Source: UBA2357 sp041678045 (GTDB lineage Bacteria; Pseudomonadota; Gammaproteobacteria; Burkholderiales; Rhodocyclaceae). From it: 64,000 bases of DNA. A model generated the notes under the pieces. That model made no database searches. It was given only the letters and a program-made list of their open reading frames with translations, and was not told the origin of the DNA. Each line of letters begins with the position of its first letter. The stretch's first letter is position 1. Location of the stretch: contig JBAYOV010000004.1 of NCBI GenBank assembly GCA_041678045.1, forward strand, positions 54,347-118,346, read 5' to 3'. Of the stretch, positions 25,120 to 34,993 are shown one piece after another. The translations under genes and the position numbers were made by a program.

Positions 25120-28100
25120 TCAATCCTGCCCTTGTTGCGGCGTGGCACTGCCCACCAGCCCGCCAGTCTTCTCCACCCTGGGTTCGCTCCAGCTTCCACG
25201 CACGGCGTAGGAGTAGGAGAACATGCGCTCCACCGGATCGCTCAGCACCTTCTGTGCGAGATAGGTGACCACGCCGGCCACCGGATTGATCAGCCCGGCA
25301 GCCGCACCGACCGCCACCGATTCACTGAGCGTGGGCTGCACCACCACGTCGAGCGACTGCGTTTCGTGCGCCACATCGGCCTGACCGGCAATCCACACCC
25401 TGGCGGCCGGTCCGGCAATGGCCAGCGATTCGCTGGACAGCACCCCATCGACGATGTCGATGCTACCGGAAATGCGGTCGAAGGCGAAACCTTCGCTGAA
25501 CACGTCGCGAAAGTCCAGACTCAGGCGCCGTGGCAGAGCCTGCAGGCTGAGCACGCCAAGCAGGCGCCCGACACCCGGCTCCAGGGTACGGAACTGTCCG
25601 TCATGCGCGTCGATCTCCAGCGTCCCGGCCAGCGTGTTCACATCCAGCCGGGTGGGCACGCCCCGCCAGCGCAGTTGTCCGGACAGCACGGCAGCCCCGC
25701 CCTGCACCTGATCCACATGCCCCAAGCGGCCAAGCATGCGGCCGATGTCATGCACATCGAGCCGGAACATCAGTTCGCTCAGCGGATGCTCGCCGCCCAG
25801 CCAGCGGCCACTGCCCTCCAGACGGCCATCTTCGTTGATCAGTTCGAGCGCCTGCAGATGCCAGAGCAGCCCCTGATTGCGCGCCTGCAGTGACAAACGC
25901 CCCATCTCCGAGCCATTGAAGCTGAAACGGTCGGCCACCACATCGAGCGTGGGCAGGCGTGAGGCAGGATTGCCCTCTCCGTCCGCCTCCCCGGCCGCAG
26001 GTGCCTCGCCCCCCCCCTCCGCCTGCGCGACATCGGCCGTCCCGGCTTCGCCCAGTGCGAGCCGGGTGAGCCGTGCGCGCAAGGCGCCCGCCCCGCCCCC
26101 GGCCTGCGTGGCATCGGCCGTACGCCAGTCAAACACGCCTTCGGCCATCGTGCTGTCGAGCCGCCCCTTCCAGCCACCCTCGTCGGCCACCGCATCGAGT
26201 GCCACCGAGCGCAGGGCACGGCCTGACACCTGCAGCGTATCGGCCCGCAGATTCAGCGCCACCAGCCGGGGGGCAGACGTGTCGGGTCCAAGCGTCTCCT
26301 GTGCGCCAGTCGGCCCATGCCCGGCCAGCAGGGTGCGCCACGCATCCACATCCAGCTCCGCCAGCCGCGCCTCCAGTGCCAGCCCGCTGGCCGCAGCCGG
26401 TACCGGGGCATTCACCGCCACGCCCCCGCGTGCAAACGTCCAGCCCTGAGCGGGGTCGCGGGCGAACATCAGGCTGGCGGCTGCAGCCTGCCGGTCAAGC
26501 TGCCAGCCCAGCGACAGCTCGGCCAACCCGGCCGATGGCAGGCGCATCGACAACTCCAGTGGCGCGGACAACTCCGCAGCCTTGCCCAAGGGCGCGGGCA
26601 AGGCCAGCGCCAGCCCTTCCAGCGAGGAGCGCAGGCGCACGGTGGCACGCTCGCCCGCCAGCAGCAGCTCACCCTGCCAGCGCAGCTCACCCGACAGGTG
26701 CGGGCTCAACAGCGGTGGCAGGTATTCGCTCACCCGGCTGAGCACGAGTCCGGCATCGATGTCAAAACGTACACCGTCCCCGCGCAACGTTTCGGCACGC
26801 AACTGAAATGGCGCTCCGAACCAGCGGCCGCTGGCCTGGGGAATGTCCAGCCGGTCGTCGGTAAACTTGAGCTGTGCCGACACGGCCCGCATCGGCGGCA
26901 CCCCCTCGGCGAGCGTGAGCGTGTTGCCGGACAGGGTCAGGTTTCCAGCCACCCGGGTATCGACACTGTGGTGCAGGGGAATGTCGAGTTGCAGATCGAG
27001 CACGCCCTCGCCTTCGGCCCGCAGGCCGTCGGTCAGTCCGCCAAGATGCCGGCTCACCGGGCTGTCCGCGACAAAGCGCAGGAATGAGGCGCTCGGCCCC
27101 CGTGCCTGACCGGTGACTGTCAGCACCTGGGCACCGACGGCCCCCAGATCGGGCAAATGTGCCGTAACCGGCGCCAACTCGACATCGAACAGACGTGCCC
27201 GCTCGGCTAGGACGGTCATCGACGGCCCTTCAAAGCGGATTTCGCCCTGAATGCCCTCGATGCCCGGCCACCCCTCGGCATAGTCCAGGCGGGCATCCGC
27301 AATCCTGGCGACAACCAGAAATTCTCCCTCGTCATCCGCACCCTCGAACGGAAAATCGCGCAGATCTCCGCGCAGGCGCAGGGTGGCCAGCGGCGCCTCG
27401 CCCGCTCGCAGGGCGGCACGCAACCAGTCACGGGTGTCCTGATTCACCGTCAGCGGCAGGTAACGCCACACGGCATCGCCGCGCGCGTTGGTGAGGCGCG
27501 CCTGCAGATCGATCTGCCCCGGCCCCTCCCCGGTCAGGGTATAGCGCCCTTCGAGCGAACCGGAGGCATCCGCGTTGTCGAAACGAGCCGACTCCACGAA
27601 CAGCGTCACCGCACCGGCCCCGGCGTCCCGCTGCCAGCCACCGGTGGCCGACAGCGAGGACAGCCTCAGACGGGGCTGCTCGAACACCCCCGGCAACTCA
27701 ATGAAGGCCTCTTCCCCCACAACACGAAAACGCCCCCCCGAGCGGTCGCCCGACACCATGCCGGAAAACCCCTCCAGCCCGGGCAACCCCCGGTAAGCCC
27801 TCAGACTGAGTTGCTCGACCAGCGCCAGCACCTGCCAGTCAGTAGGCGCCGCGCCCTCCGGCCCGGACCAGGACAGCTCCAGGGTCGTGACCCGCCCTGC
27901 CGGCGCCGTCGCCTTCAGCGCCGTCTCGAGTTCTGCTGACAAGGGCCAGTGCGACAACAACGCACGCAGGCTCGACAGATCGAAGGCCCCCGTCGTGACA
28001 CGCCATTGCTCGCCCTTGCGCTCCAGTCCTGCATGCCCCACGGCCTGCTGTGCCCCCTCCTGCAGTGCCAGCACCAGGTCGTCGACCTCCAGCCGGAACC

Positions 28101-29019
28101 CGTCGGCCAGCGCCTGCCAGTGCCAGCGAGCCTGCGCCTCCGCCAACCGCAGTTCGGGTTGCCCCTCGGCCAACTGCCCCGAAACCTGCCACAGCCCCAT
28201 CCGCCCACTGAAGGCGCGCGCACGCCCCTCGTCGAAATCCCCCCACAGGCGCACGCTGGCCAATCCATCCAGCACGGCGCCGTCATCCAGCCACGGCGTC
28301 CAGGCCCCCAGCACAGCCTGTTCCACGGAGGCATACAGCCGGACGGGTTGTTGCAACCAGGCACGCTGCGGATGGCGCGCATCCAGTTCGGCACGCAACT
28401 CAAGCGTCCGGCCCAGCGCCTCCGGCAAGGTCGCGTGCACCGCCAACCGCACATGCCGGCCATCGCCCAGCACCCTCAGTGCCACCCCGGACAGGCGCAG
28501 CTCCGGCGCCTGTCGCAGGTGATCCTGCCAGCGCAGGGTACCGCTGCTCAGTACCAGCTCGCCCTGTTGCCGCAGCCCGTCGGACCACGCCCGCGGTCCC
28601 GACCCGGACGTGTCTGCCTCACCGGGCGCAGGCAGCTCGATGCCGGCCACCCGCAAGCGGCCATTGCTCAGGCGCTCGATGAGCAGATCGGGGGCGTCGA
28701 TGGTCAACCGGTGAAAGAACGGCCGGCCGCTGAACACACTACGCCAGCTGAGCGTGGCCTCGATGGATGAAAGAGTGAGCGCCGGCCGACCCGCACTGCC
28801 CAGCAGCCGCACCTCCGACAAGCGGACACGCGGGCGCAGCCCAGACCAGTCGGCCTGCAGGTGCGCCACCTCCAGGGGCTGTCCCAGAGTATCCGCGAGC
28901 AGCGCGACCAGCTCGTCGCGATAGCGCTCCACCCCCGGCATGAGCAGCTCGCGCACACCCAGCAGGGTCAGTCCAATCACAAAAAACGACAGCAGGGCAA
29001 CACGCGCCAGAATCCTCAT
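25120..29019 (-). CDS. yhdP: YhdP-family AsmA-like phospholipid transport protein
   Basis: About 1299 residues. An N-terminal membrane helix (RILARVALLSFFVIGLTLLG) anchors a very long, beta-rich periplasmic part of the TIGR02099/AsmA-like type that ends with LINPVAGVVTYLAQKVLSDP and a C-terminal tail. YhdP, TamB and YdbH are bridge-like proteins that carry phospholipids to the outer membrane. I prefer ATG 29019 because GAGAGG lies just upstream; GTG 29034 is possible. Size and context (yhdP-amidase-tldD) fit the family. The 275-bp gap to the divergent glnE contains a possible -10 TACAAT near 29166 and no other feature I can name. Confidence 0.92.
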   Translation of the reverse strand: MRILARVALLSFFVIGLTLLGVRELLMPGVERYRDELVALLADTLGQPLEVAHLQADWSGLRPRVRLSEVRLLGSAGRPALTLSSIEATLSWRSVFSGRPFFHRLTIDAPDLLIERLSNGRLRVAGIELPAPGEADTSGSGPRAWSDGLRQQGELVLSSGTLRWQDHLRQAPELRLSGVALRVLGDGRHVRLAVHATLPEALGRTLELRAELDARHPQRAWLQQPVRLYASVEQAVLGAWTPWLDDGAVLDGLASVRLWGDFDEGRARAFSGRMGLWQVSGQLAEGQPELRLAEAQARWHWQALADGFRLEVDDLVLALQEGAQQAVGHAGLERKGEQWRVTTGAFDLSSLRALLSHWPLSAELETALKATAPAGRVTTLELSWSGPEGAAPTDWQVLALVEQLSLRAYRGLPGLEGFSGMVSGDRSGGRFRVVGEEAFIELPGVFEQPRLRLSSLSATGGWQRDAGAGAVTLFVESARFDNADASGSLEGRYTLTGEGPGQIDLQARLTNARGDAVWRYLPLTVNQDTRDWLRAALRAGEAPLATLRLRGDLRDFPFEGADDEGEFLVVARIADARLDYAEGWPGIEGIQGEIRFEGPSMTVLAERARLFDVELAPVTAHLPDLGAVGAQVLTVTGQARGPSASFLRFVADSPVSRHLGGLTDGLRAEGEGVLDLQLDIPLHHSVDTRVAGNLTLSGNTLTLAEGVPPMRAVSAQLKFTDDRLDIPQASGRWFGAPFQLRAETLRGDGVRFDIDAGLVLSRVSEYLPPLLSPHLSGELRWQGELLLAGERATVRLRSSLEGLALALPAPLGKAAELSAPLELSMRLPSAGLAELSLGWQLDRQAAAASLMFARDPAQGWTFARGGVAVNAPVPAAASGLALEARLAELDVDAWRTLLAGHGPTGAQETLGPDTSAPRLVALNLRADTLQVSGRALRSVALDAVADEGGWKGRLDSTMAEGVFDWRTADATQAGGGAGALRARLTRLALGEAGTADVAQAEGGGEAPAAGEADGEGNPASRLPTLDVVADRFSFNGSEMGRLSLQARNQGLLWHLQALELINEDGRLEGSGRWLGGEHPLSELMFRLDVHDIGRMLGRLGHVDQVQGGAAVLSGQLRWRGVPTRLDVNTLAGTLEIDAHDGQFRTLEPGVGRLLGVLSLQALPRRLSLDFRDVFSEGFAFDRISGSIDIVDGVLSSESLAIAGPAARVWIAGQADVAHETQSLDVVVQPTLSESVAVGAAAGLINPVAGVVTYLAQKVLSDPVERMFSYSYAVRGSWSEPRVEKTGGLVGSATPQQGQD

Positions 29020-29294
29020 GCCACCTCTCATCACGGCCGCTTGCAGCCTGCGCCCATGCAGCGCGCCGCCGGCAGAAACACGGCGGACGGGGCAACGCAG
29101 GCGAAGGCAGCAGGAAAACAGGACATCGGCGTGCGGGGGATCGGGTCATGGGCCGGAAGCTTCGCTACAATCGACGCATTCACCGCCTGTCAGCCTGGCC
29201 TATCGACCATCCTGGGCAGCGAAGCGGGTCCTGTCGAACCAGGGCCGCGAAGCCGGGCTTGTCATTCTAACAACCTTCCTGCAGGGCCGCGCCG

Positions 29295-32000
29295 ATGTCT
29301 TTGGAAACTTCCCACATTCCTGCTGCAATCGACCATGCCAGCCGACTGTCACCCTTTTTCACGCGCATGCTGGCCAGCCGCCCCTGGCTCGCCGAGCGCC
29401 TTTCGGCCACGCTCGACCGGCCACTCGACGCACAGGCGATGCAAACCTTTCTGGGCGGACAGGCGCTGGACGAAGACACCCTGCCGGCCGCGCTGCGCCA
29501 TCTGCGCTGCTGGGTGATCTGCCACCTGCTGGTGCGCGATCTGTACGGCAGTGCCAGCCTCGCCGAAGTCACCGAAACCATGACGGTGCTGGCCGAGACC
29601 GCAATCCGCTGCGCCCACGACACGCTGCTGCCGGTTCTGGTCAGACGCTACGGCATGCCACTGTCGGCCTCGGGCTGGGAACAGGAGTTGCTGATCATCG
29701 GCATGGGCAAGCTGGGCGGACGGGAGCTCAACGTGTCCTCGGACATCGATCTGATCTTCGTGTATCCGGAAGACGGCGACACCGGTGGCACCAAGGTGAT
29801 CAGCAATTTCGAGTTTTTCGAGATGCTGGGCAAGCGCATCATCCGCGCCCTGTCCGAAATCACCGAGCACGGGCAGGTGTTCCGCGTGGACATGCGGCTG
29901 CGCCCGAATGGCGACTCGGGGCCGCTGGTGTGCTCCTTCGAGATGCTGGAGAACTACCTCATCACCCAGGGGCGCGAGTGGGAGCGCTACGCCTGGATCA
30001 AGGGCCGCGCCCTCACCGGGGAACGCTATCAGGAGCTCGCGCGCATCACCCGCCCCTTCGTGTTTCGCAAGTATCTCGACTATGGCGCGATCAATGCCAT
30101 GCGCGACCTGCATGCACAGATCCGCCGCGAAGTGGCCCGCCGCGACCGGGCCAACAATGTCAAGCTCGGCCCGGGCGGCATCCGCGAGATCGAGTTCATT
30201 GCCCAAGTGTTCCAGCTGATACGCGGTGGCCGCGACCCCGAACTGCAGATCCGACCCACCCTGCAAGTGCTCGCCCGGCTGAGCGAGCGCGGCATCCTCA
30301 CCGGTGAGGCCACGGCACAGCTGGCGAGTGCCTACGACTTCCTGCGCCGGCTCGAACACCGCCTGCAATACGTGGAAGACGCCCAGACCCATGACCTGCC
30401 CGAAGAAGCCAGCGCGCTTGCACGCATCGCCCAGGCCATGGCCCTGCCCGACACCGCCACCCTTCTGGAGCAGCTCGACCTCCACCGGGCGCGGGTCACC
30501 CAGCATTTCGACGATGTTTTCAGCGACCCAAGCGACGAGCAGCATGCGCTCGACAAGGTGTGGTCCGACGCGAGCGACGAGGACTCGGTCGACCCCGCGC
30601 TGGCCCGGCTCGGTTACCGCGATCCGGCAGCGGTCAGCGCACGGCTCGCCGCCCTGCACGGCAGCGCCCGTTACCGCCAGCTGCCCGGCCACATCAGCAG
30701 CCGGCTCGATGCACTGGTGCCGCGCATCATCGAATCGGCCGCCAGCGCCGACAACCCTGACGACACGCTGCTGCGCTGGCTGGAGCTGCTCGAGGCGATC
30801 AGCCGCCGGGGAGCCTATCTGGCCCTGCTGCAGCAATACCCCCAGGCGGTGCAAAGGGTCACCGACCTCATCGGCGCCTCGCGCTGGGCCGCACATTACC
30901 TGACCCGCCACCCCATCCTGCTCGATGAACTGCTCGACGACCGCCATCTGCAGGCAGACCCCGACTGGACACGCTTTGCCCGCGAACTGAGCGAACGGCT
31001 CGATGCACTCGAACCCGACATGGAGCACCAGATGGACATGATGCGCGAGCAGCATCACGCCCAGGTGTTCCGCCTGCTCACCCAGGACATTGCCGGTCGC
31101 CTGTCGGTGGAGCGGCTCGCCGACCACCTCTCCGCACTGGCCGACATCATCCTCGAATGCACCCTGCCACTGGTCTGGCGCAAGATGCGCAAGCGCCATC
31201 GTGACGTGCCGCAATTTGCCGTGATTGCCTATGGCAAGCTCGGTGGCAAGGAGTTGGGCTATGCCTCCGACCTGGACATCGTCTTCCTGTTCGACGACGA
31301 ATCACCCGAGGCGCTCGACCTGTACTCACGCCTGGGCCAGCGCATCAACACCTGGCTGTCGAGCCAGACCGCGGCCGGCATCCTGTTCGAAACCGATTTG
31401 CGCTTGCGCCCGAATGGCGACTCCGGCCTGCTCGTCACCTCAGTGGAAGGCTTTCGCCGCTACCAGCTTGAAAACGCCTGGGTGTGGGAGCATCAGGCCC
31501 TCACCCGGGCCCGCTTCGCCGCAGGTGACCGGCGCATCGGCGAAACCTTCGAGCGCATCCGCTGCGAAATCCTGCAGTTGCCGCGCGATCTGGACAGCCT
31601 GCGTGAAGAAGTGCTGAAGATGCGCCAGAAGATGCGCGACAGCCACGCCAATCGCAGCCCCCTGTTCGAGCTCAAGCACGATGCCGGAGGGCTGGTCGAT
31701 GTGGAGTTCCTGGTCCAGTATCTGGTGCTCGGTCATGCCGCACAGCACCCGAGACTCACCGGCAACCTCGGCAACATCGCCCTGCTGCACATGGCCGGCG
31801 AACTCGGTCTGATTCCGGCCGGGCTGGCCGCCGACTGCGCCGACAGTTACCGCCTGTTCCGCCGGCTGCAACACCGCCAGCGGCTCAACGGCCAGCCTTC
31901 GCGCGTTGCGCCGGCCGAGGTTGAAGCGGCCCGGCGCCCGGTGATCGCCCTGTGGGAGACGGTGTTCGGCGAACGGCAGGCGCTGACCGGCTCCGCCTGA
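29295..32000 (+). CDS. glnE: Bifunctional glutamine synthetase adenylyltransferase/deadenylase
   Basis: 901 residues with two nucleotidyltransferase domains: the deadenylase half shows GMGKLGGRELNVSSDIDLIF near 136 and the adenylylating half shows AYGKLGGKELGYASDLDIVF near 644, each followed by a helical GlnD_UR_UTase-like domain. GlnE turns glutamine synthetase off or on in answer to PII state. Slightly shorter than the E. coli protein but both active-site motifs (GS-x10-DxD) are intact. Its leader is over 120 nt if the TACAAT near 29166 is the -10. Confidence 0.96.
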   Translation: MSLETSHIPAAIDHASRLSPFFTRMLASRPWLAERLSATLDRPLDAQAMQTFLGGQALDEDTLPAALRHLRCWVICHLLVRDLYGSASLAEVTETMTVLAETAIRCAHDTLLPVLVRRYGMPLSASGWEQELLIIGMGKLGGRELNVSSDIDLIFVYPEDGDTGGTKVISNFEFFEMLGKRIIRALSEITEHGQVFRVDMRLRPNGDSGPLVCSFEMLENYLITQGREWERYAWIKGRALTGERYQELARITRPFVFRKYLDYGAINAMRDLHAQIRREVARRDRANNVKLGPGGIREIEFIAQVFQLIRGGRDPELQIRPTLQVLARLSERGILTGEATAQLASAYDFLRRLEHRLQYVEDAQTHDLPEEASALARIAQAMALPDTATLLEQLDLHRARVTQHFDDVFSDPSDEQHALDKVWSDASDEDSVDPALARLGYRDPAAVSARLAALHGSARYRQLPGHISSRLDALVPRIIESAASADNPDDTLLRWLELLEAISRRGAYLALLQQYPQAVQRVTDLIGASRWAAHYLTRHPILLDELLDDRHLQADPDWTRFARELSERLDALEPDMEHQMDMMREQHHAQVFRLLTQDIAGRLSVERLADHLSALADIILECTLPLVWRKMRKRHRDVPQFAVIAYGKLGGKELGYASDLDIVFLFDDESPEALDLYSRLGQRINTWLSSQTAAGILFETDLRLRPNGDSGLLVTSVEGFRRYQLENAWVWEHQALTRARFAAGDRRIGETFERIRCEILQLPRDLDSLREEVLKMRQKMRDSHANRSPLFELKHDAGGLVDVEFLVQYLVLGHAAQHPRLTGNLGNIALLHMAGELGLIPAGLAADCADSYRLFRRLQHRQRLNGQPSRVAPAEVEAARRPVIALWETVFGERQALTGSA

Positions 32001-32057
32001 TTCCGAACCCGCCCGTACGAGCCGCCGCATTGCACCATGACAGAGGCGATGCGGCGG

Positions 32058-32065
32058 GCTAGAAT
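32058..32065 (+). promoter_or_regulatory. Promoter of the CYTH-CHAD gene (GCTAGAAT -10)
   Basis: TAGAAT (32060-32065) in the octamer GCTAGAAT; ATGACA lies 17 bp upstream (5 of 6 match to the -35). The ATG is 37 nt downstream. The promoter overlaps nothing coding. Confidence 0.65.
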
Positions 32066-32102
32066 GCCTCCGGTTCGCCCCAAAAAGGTGCAGGATATCC
32101 GC

Positions 32103-33632
32103 ATGAGTCAGGAAATTGAACTGAAGCTGGCCCTGCCCCGTTCGGCCCTCACGGCCCTGCGGCGGCACCCTCTGGTCACTGGCAGCACCCGGCTGGGCAA
32201 TGCCAAGACGCTCGACAACACCTATTACGACACGCCGGACCTCCAGCTCAAGGCCGCCGGCATCGCGGTGCGCACCCGCAAGCAGGGGCGCGAATGGCTG
32301 CAGACGGTGAAGTGCGCCGCCCGCTCGACCGGGGGGCTCACCCAGCGACCGGAATGGGAACAGGCCTACACCGAGGCCTTCGATTTCAGCGCGGTGGATG
32401 AACCCCGGGTGCGCAAGCGCCTCATGCGCCTGCAGGACACGCTGGTGCCGGTGTTCACCACGCAGTTCCGCCGCGAAACCCGGGTATTCGAACAGAACGA
32501 GGGCACAGTCCGCATCCTGATGATGGTGGACACCGGTGAAATCCTCGCCGGCGAACGCTCCGAACCGATCTGTGAAGTCGAGCTTGAGCTCGAACAGGGC
32601 AGCCCGCTCGACCTGCTCAAACTGGCCTGCGCCCTGGCCGAACGCCTGCCGCTGCTGCCCAGCGACATCAGCAAGGCCGAACGCGGTTACCGCCTGCATC
32701 TGGGGCACGTCCAGCAGGCGATGCGGGCAGAACCCTGCGTGCTCGACCCCGGCATGAATCCGGTGCAGGCCTTCAGCGAACTGGCCGGCAACTGCATCCG
32801 GCAATGGCAAGCCAACGCAGTGGGGGCGTCCAGTCATGACGACCCCGAGTTCATCCATCAACTGCGGGTCTCCCAGCGCCGCCTGCGCTCGCTCATCCGG
32901 CTGTTCGCTCCGGCGCTGCCGGACGCCTTCGTACAGGCGTGGAACGAAAAACTCAAGACCAATGCCGGCAGCTTTGGTGAGGCCCGCGATCTGGACGTGC
33001 TGTACGAGGAAATCCTCGCCCCGGTTCACGGCGGCAACCCCGACGAAGAAAAGGCACTGGCCCGCCTGCGCGAAGCGATCCTGCAGGCCCGCGATACGGC
33101 CCGCAGCCAGAGCGCCGGTCAGCTGGATGCGGCCGCGCAGGGACGGCTGATCCTCAACCTCACCACCGAACTGCTTGCCCTGCCCAGCAACAACCTGATC
33201 GGCGCAGCCGACCTGGGCGTGTTTGCCAGCCTTCAGCTCAAGCGCCTGCGCAAGAAGATTCGCCGCCGCCACACCGCCGCCCGCAGCCTGGTGCCGGAAC
33301 AGCTCCACGCCCTGCGCATCGCCCTCAAGCAGTTGCGCTACGGCATGGAGTTCTTTCAGTCCCTGATGCCGGCCAGCACGGTGAAGCCTTACCTCAAGGC
33401 CCTGGCCCGGGCTCAAAATGCGCTGGGTTTCATCAACGATGTGGATGTGGCCCGTGGCCGTCTGGCCGCCTGCTGCGGTGACGACCCGGTGCTGAACGCC
33501 GCTGCCGGCCTGGCCTGCGGCTGGCATGGCCCACGTTATCGCAAGCTGAGCAAACAGGCCGTGTCGGCCCTGGAGCCCCTGCTCTGGGACAAGGCCCCCT
33601 GGCGTGGGCTGGACCGCCTGCGCAGGAAATAA
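32103..33632 (+). CDS. CYTH-CHAD domain protein (inorganic triphosphatase type)
   Basis: 509 residues. The N-terminal CYTH domain (about 1-205) has the ExExK signature in MSQEIELKLALP, which binds divalent metal and triphosphate; the CHAD domain (about 220-500) has conserved His/Arg helices such as FIHQLRVSQRRLRSLIRLF and LHALRIALKQLRYGMEFF, which bind polyphosphate. This architecture matches E. coli YgiF, an inorganic triphosphatase. In polyphosphate-storing betaproteobacteria a role near polyP granules is plausible. ATG 32103 begins the conserved domain. It is between glnE and sixA. Confidence 0.9.
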   Translation: MSQEIELKLALPRSALTALRRHPLVTGSTRLGNAKTLDNTYYDTPDLQLKAAGIAVRTRKQGREWLQTVKCAARSTGGLTQRPEWEQAYTEAFDFSAVDEPRVRKRLMRLQDTLVPVFTTQFRRETRVFEQNEGTVRILMMVDTGEILAGERSEPICEVELELEQGSPLDLLKLACALAERLPLLPSDISKAERGYRLHLGHVQQAMRAEPCVLDPGMNPVQAFSELAGNCIRQWQANAVGASSHDDPEFIHQLRVSQRRLRSLIRLFAPALPDAFVQAWNEKLKTNAGSFGEARDLDVLYEEILAPVHGGNPDEEKALARLREAILQARDTARSQSAGQLDAAAQGRLILNLTTELLALPSNNLIGAADLGVFASLQLKRLRKKIRRRHTAARSLVPEQLHALRIALKQLRYGMEFFQSLMPASTVKPYLKALARAQNALGFINDVDVARGRLAACCGDDPVLNAAAGLACGWHGPRYRKLSKQAVSALEPLLWDKAPWRGLDRLRRK

Positions 33633-33710
33633 GTGACCGGCGCCCATCTGTCACCAAATCGTAACCCGGGCATTCGATCATTGCGGTCTTTGAACAAGGG
33701 AGCAGGCAAC

Positions 33711-34163
33711 ATGGATTTACTGCTGTGGCGACACGCCGAAGCCGTGGATGGCACGCCCGATCTGGCCCGCAAACTGACCGAGCGTGGCGAGAAACAGGCA
33801 CGCAAGATGGCAGCCTGGCTTAAAAAGGAACACCCCAAGCGCCTGCGCGTGCTGGTCAGCCCGAGCGTGCGCACACGACAGACGGCCTCGGCCTTCACGG
33901 AAGAGTTCGAGATCGTATCCGCGCTGGGGCCGGACGGCAGCGTGGCCGATCTGCTCGCCGCCAGCGGCTGGCCCGACAGCAGCGGGGCCTGTCTGATCGT
34001 CGGGCATCAGCCCACGCTTGGTCGCCTGGCGGCCCTGCTGCTGTCGGGCAGCGAGGCCGACTGGAGCGTGAAGAAGGGTTCGTTGTGGTGGTTTTCCAAC
34101 AGGGTTCGGGAAGAACGCAGCCAGACCGTGCTGCGCGCAGTCATTTCTCCCGATCTGCTATAG
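33711..34163 (+). CDS. sixA: Phosphohistidine phosphatase SixA
   Basis: 150 residues. The RHG motif is LLWRHAEAV at residues 4-12 with the catalytic His, and the second His is in CLIVGHQPTLG. SixA removes phosphate from histidine in phosphorelay or PTS-Ntr proteins. AAGGGAG precedes ATG 33711. It directly follows the CYTH-CHAD gene, a common pair in betaproteobacteria, and both are probably one transcription unit. Confidence 0.92.
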   Translation: MDLLLWRHAEAVDGTPDLARKLTERGEKQARKMAAWLKKEHPKRLRVLVSPSVRTRQTASAFTEEFEIVSALGPDGSVADLLAASGWPDSSGACLIVGHQPTLGRLAALLLSGSEADWSVKKGSLWWFSNRVREERSQTVLRAVISPDLL

Positions 34164-34297
34164 CTCCGGCGAAAAAACCGCACTGCCCGCTCGGCAACTG
34201 TCGTTTTTGCGCAACAACTGTCGGTCCGTCGGAAGTCTTTCGCCTGAAACAGGTTCCGGTTTCAAGGTAACATGCCGGACCCTGGATCGAGCGACTG

Positions 34298-34855
34298 ATG
34301 ATAAAGCGGTATCTGCCCTCCCGAGAAGCAATCACGAGCAGCCGGATGCTGAGGTGGCTCGGCCCCCGCATTCATGACCCCCGGCTGTGGCACATGAATC
34401 GCAACTCGGTGGCCAAAGGTGTGGCGGTCGGTGTGTTCTTCGGCCTGATGGTCCCGGTCGCACAGATTCCCGCATCCGCCATTGTCGCACTCGCATTGCG
34501 CGCCAACCTGTGGGTGGCGGCCATTTCCACGCTGGTCAGCAACCCCTTCACCTATGCTCCGCTGTATTTCTTTGCCTATCGTCTGGGCAGCAGCATCCTG
34601 CCCCCTTCGGCAGCCAGCGGCATACACCCGGCGGACGATCACACCATCCGTGCCCTGCAATGGCTGATCGACGGCATTCACTGGCTTACCGGCGTTGGCC
34701 GGCCGCTGGTGCTGGGCATGTTCATCATGGCCGTGTGTGGCGCGATCATCGGCTACTTCGGCACCCTGCTGGCGTGGCGGGTGCGCGTCATCCTGAAGCG
34801 CCGCCGTCAGCGCATTGCACGCCTGGCCATGCGCCAGAATTCGCAGTGGAACTGA
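34298..34855 (+). CDS. DUF2062 membrane protein
   Basis: 185 residues. The DUF2062 signature is NRNSVAKGVAVGVFFGLMVP, followed by SNPFTYAPLYFFAYRLGS and two or three membrane helices, with a basic C-terminal tail (LKRRRQRIARLAMRQ). An inner-membrane protein of unknown function, widespread in proteobacteria. The 134-bp gap before it holds a TGAAAC/GTTTCA inverted repeat (near 34246-34263) and no clear promoter. Its stop codon falls in a 23-bp imperfect tandem repeat. Confidence 0.82.
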   Translation: MIKRYLPSREAITSSRMLRWLGPRIHDPRLWHMNRNSVAKGVAVGVFFGLMVPVAQIPASAIVALALRANLWVAAISTLVSNPFTYAPLYFFAYRLGSSILPPSAASGIHPADDHTIRALQWLIDGIHWLTGVGRPLVLGMFIMAVCGAIIGYFGTLLAWRVRVILKRRRQRIARLAMRQNSQWN

Positions 34856-34885
34856 CCCATCGTTGGCAGCGGAACTGACCAATCG
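34844..34885. repeat. Imperfect 23-bp-period tandem duplication at the DUF2062 stop codon
   Basis: CAGTGGAACTGACCCATCG (34844-34862) and CAGCGGAACTGACCAATCG (34867-34885) match at 17 of 19 positions. The first copy includes the stop codon. Confidence 0.8.
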
Positions 34886-34993
34886 GTCAACACTCTCCAC
34901 AACCCACATTCCAGCAAAAAGCACAACCCCTGTATTGCCGTGCACAAACGGCGTATTCTTCGCACTGCCCAAATTGTGTCAGGCTTTACAACC

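Noticed and set aside
31440..33647. 735-residue minus-strand frame opposite glnE and the CYTH-CHAD gene
   Set aside because: Antisense shadow crossing two real genes; no domain seen.
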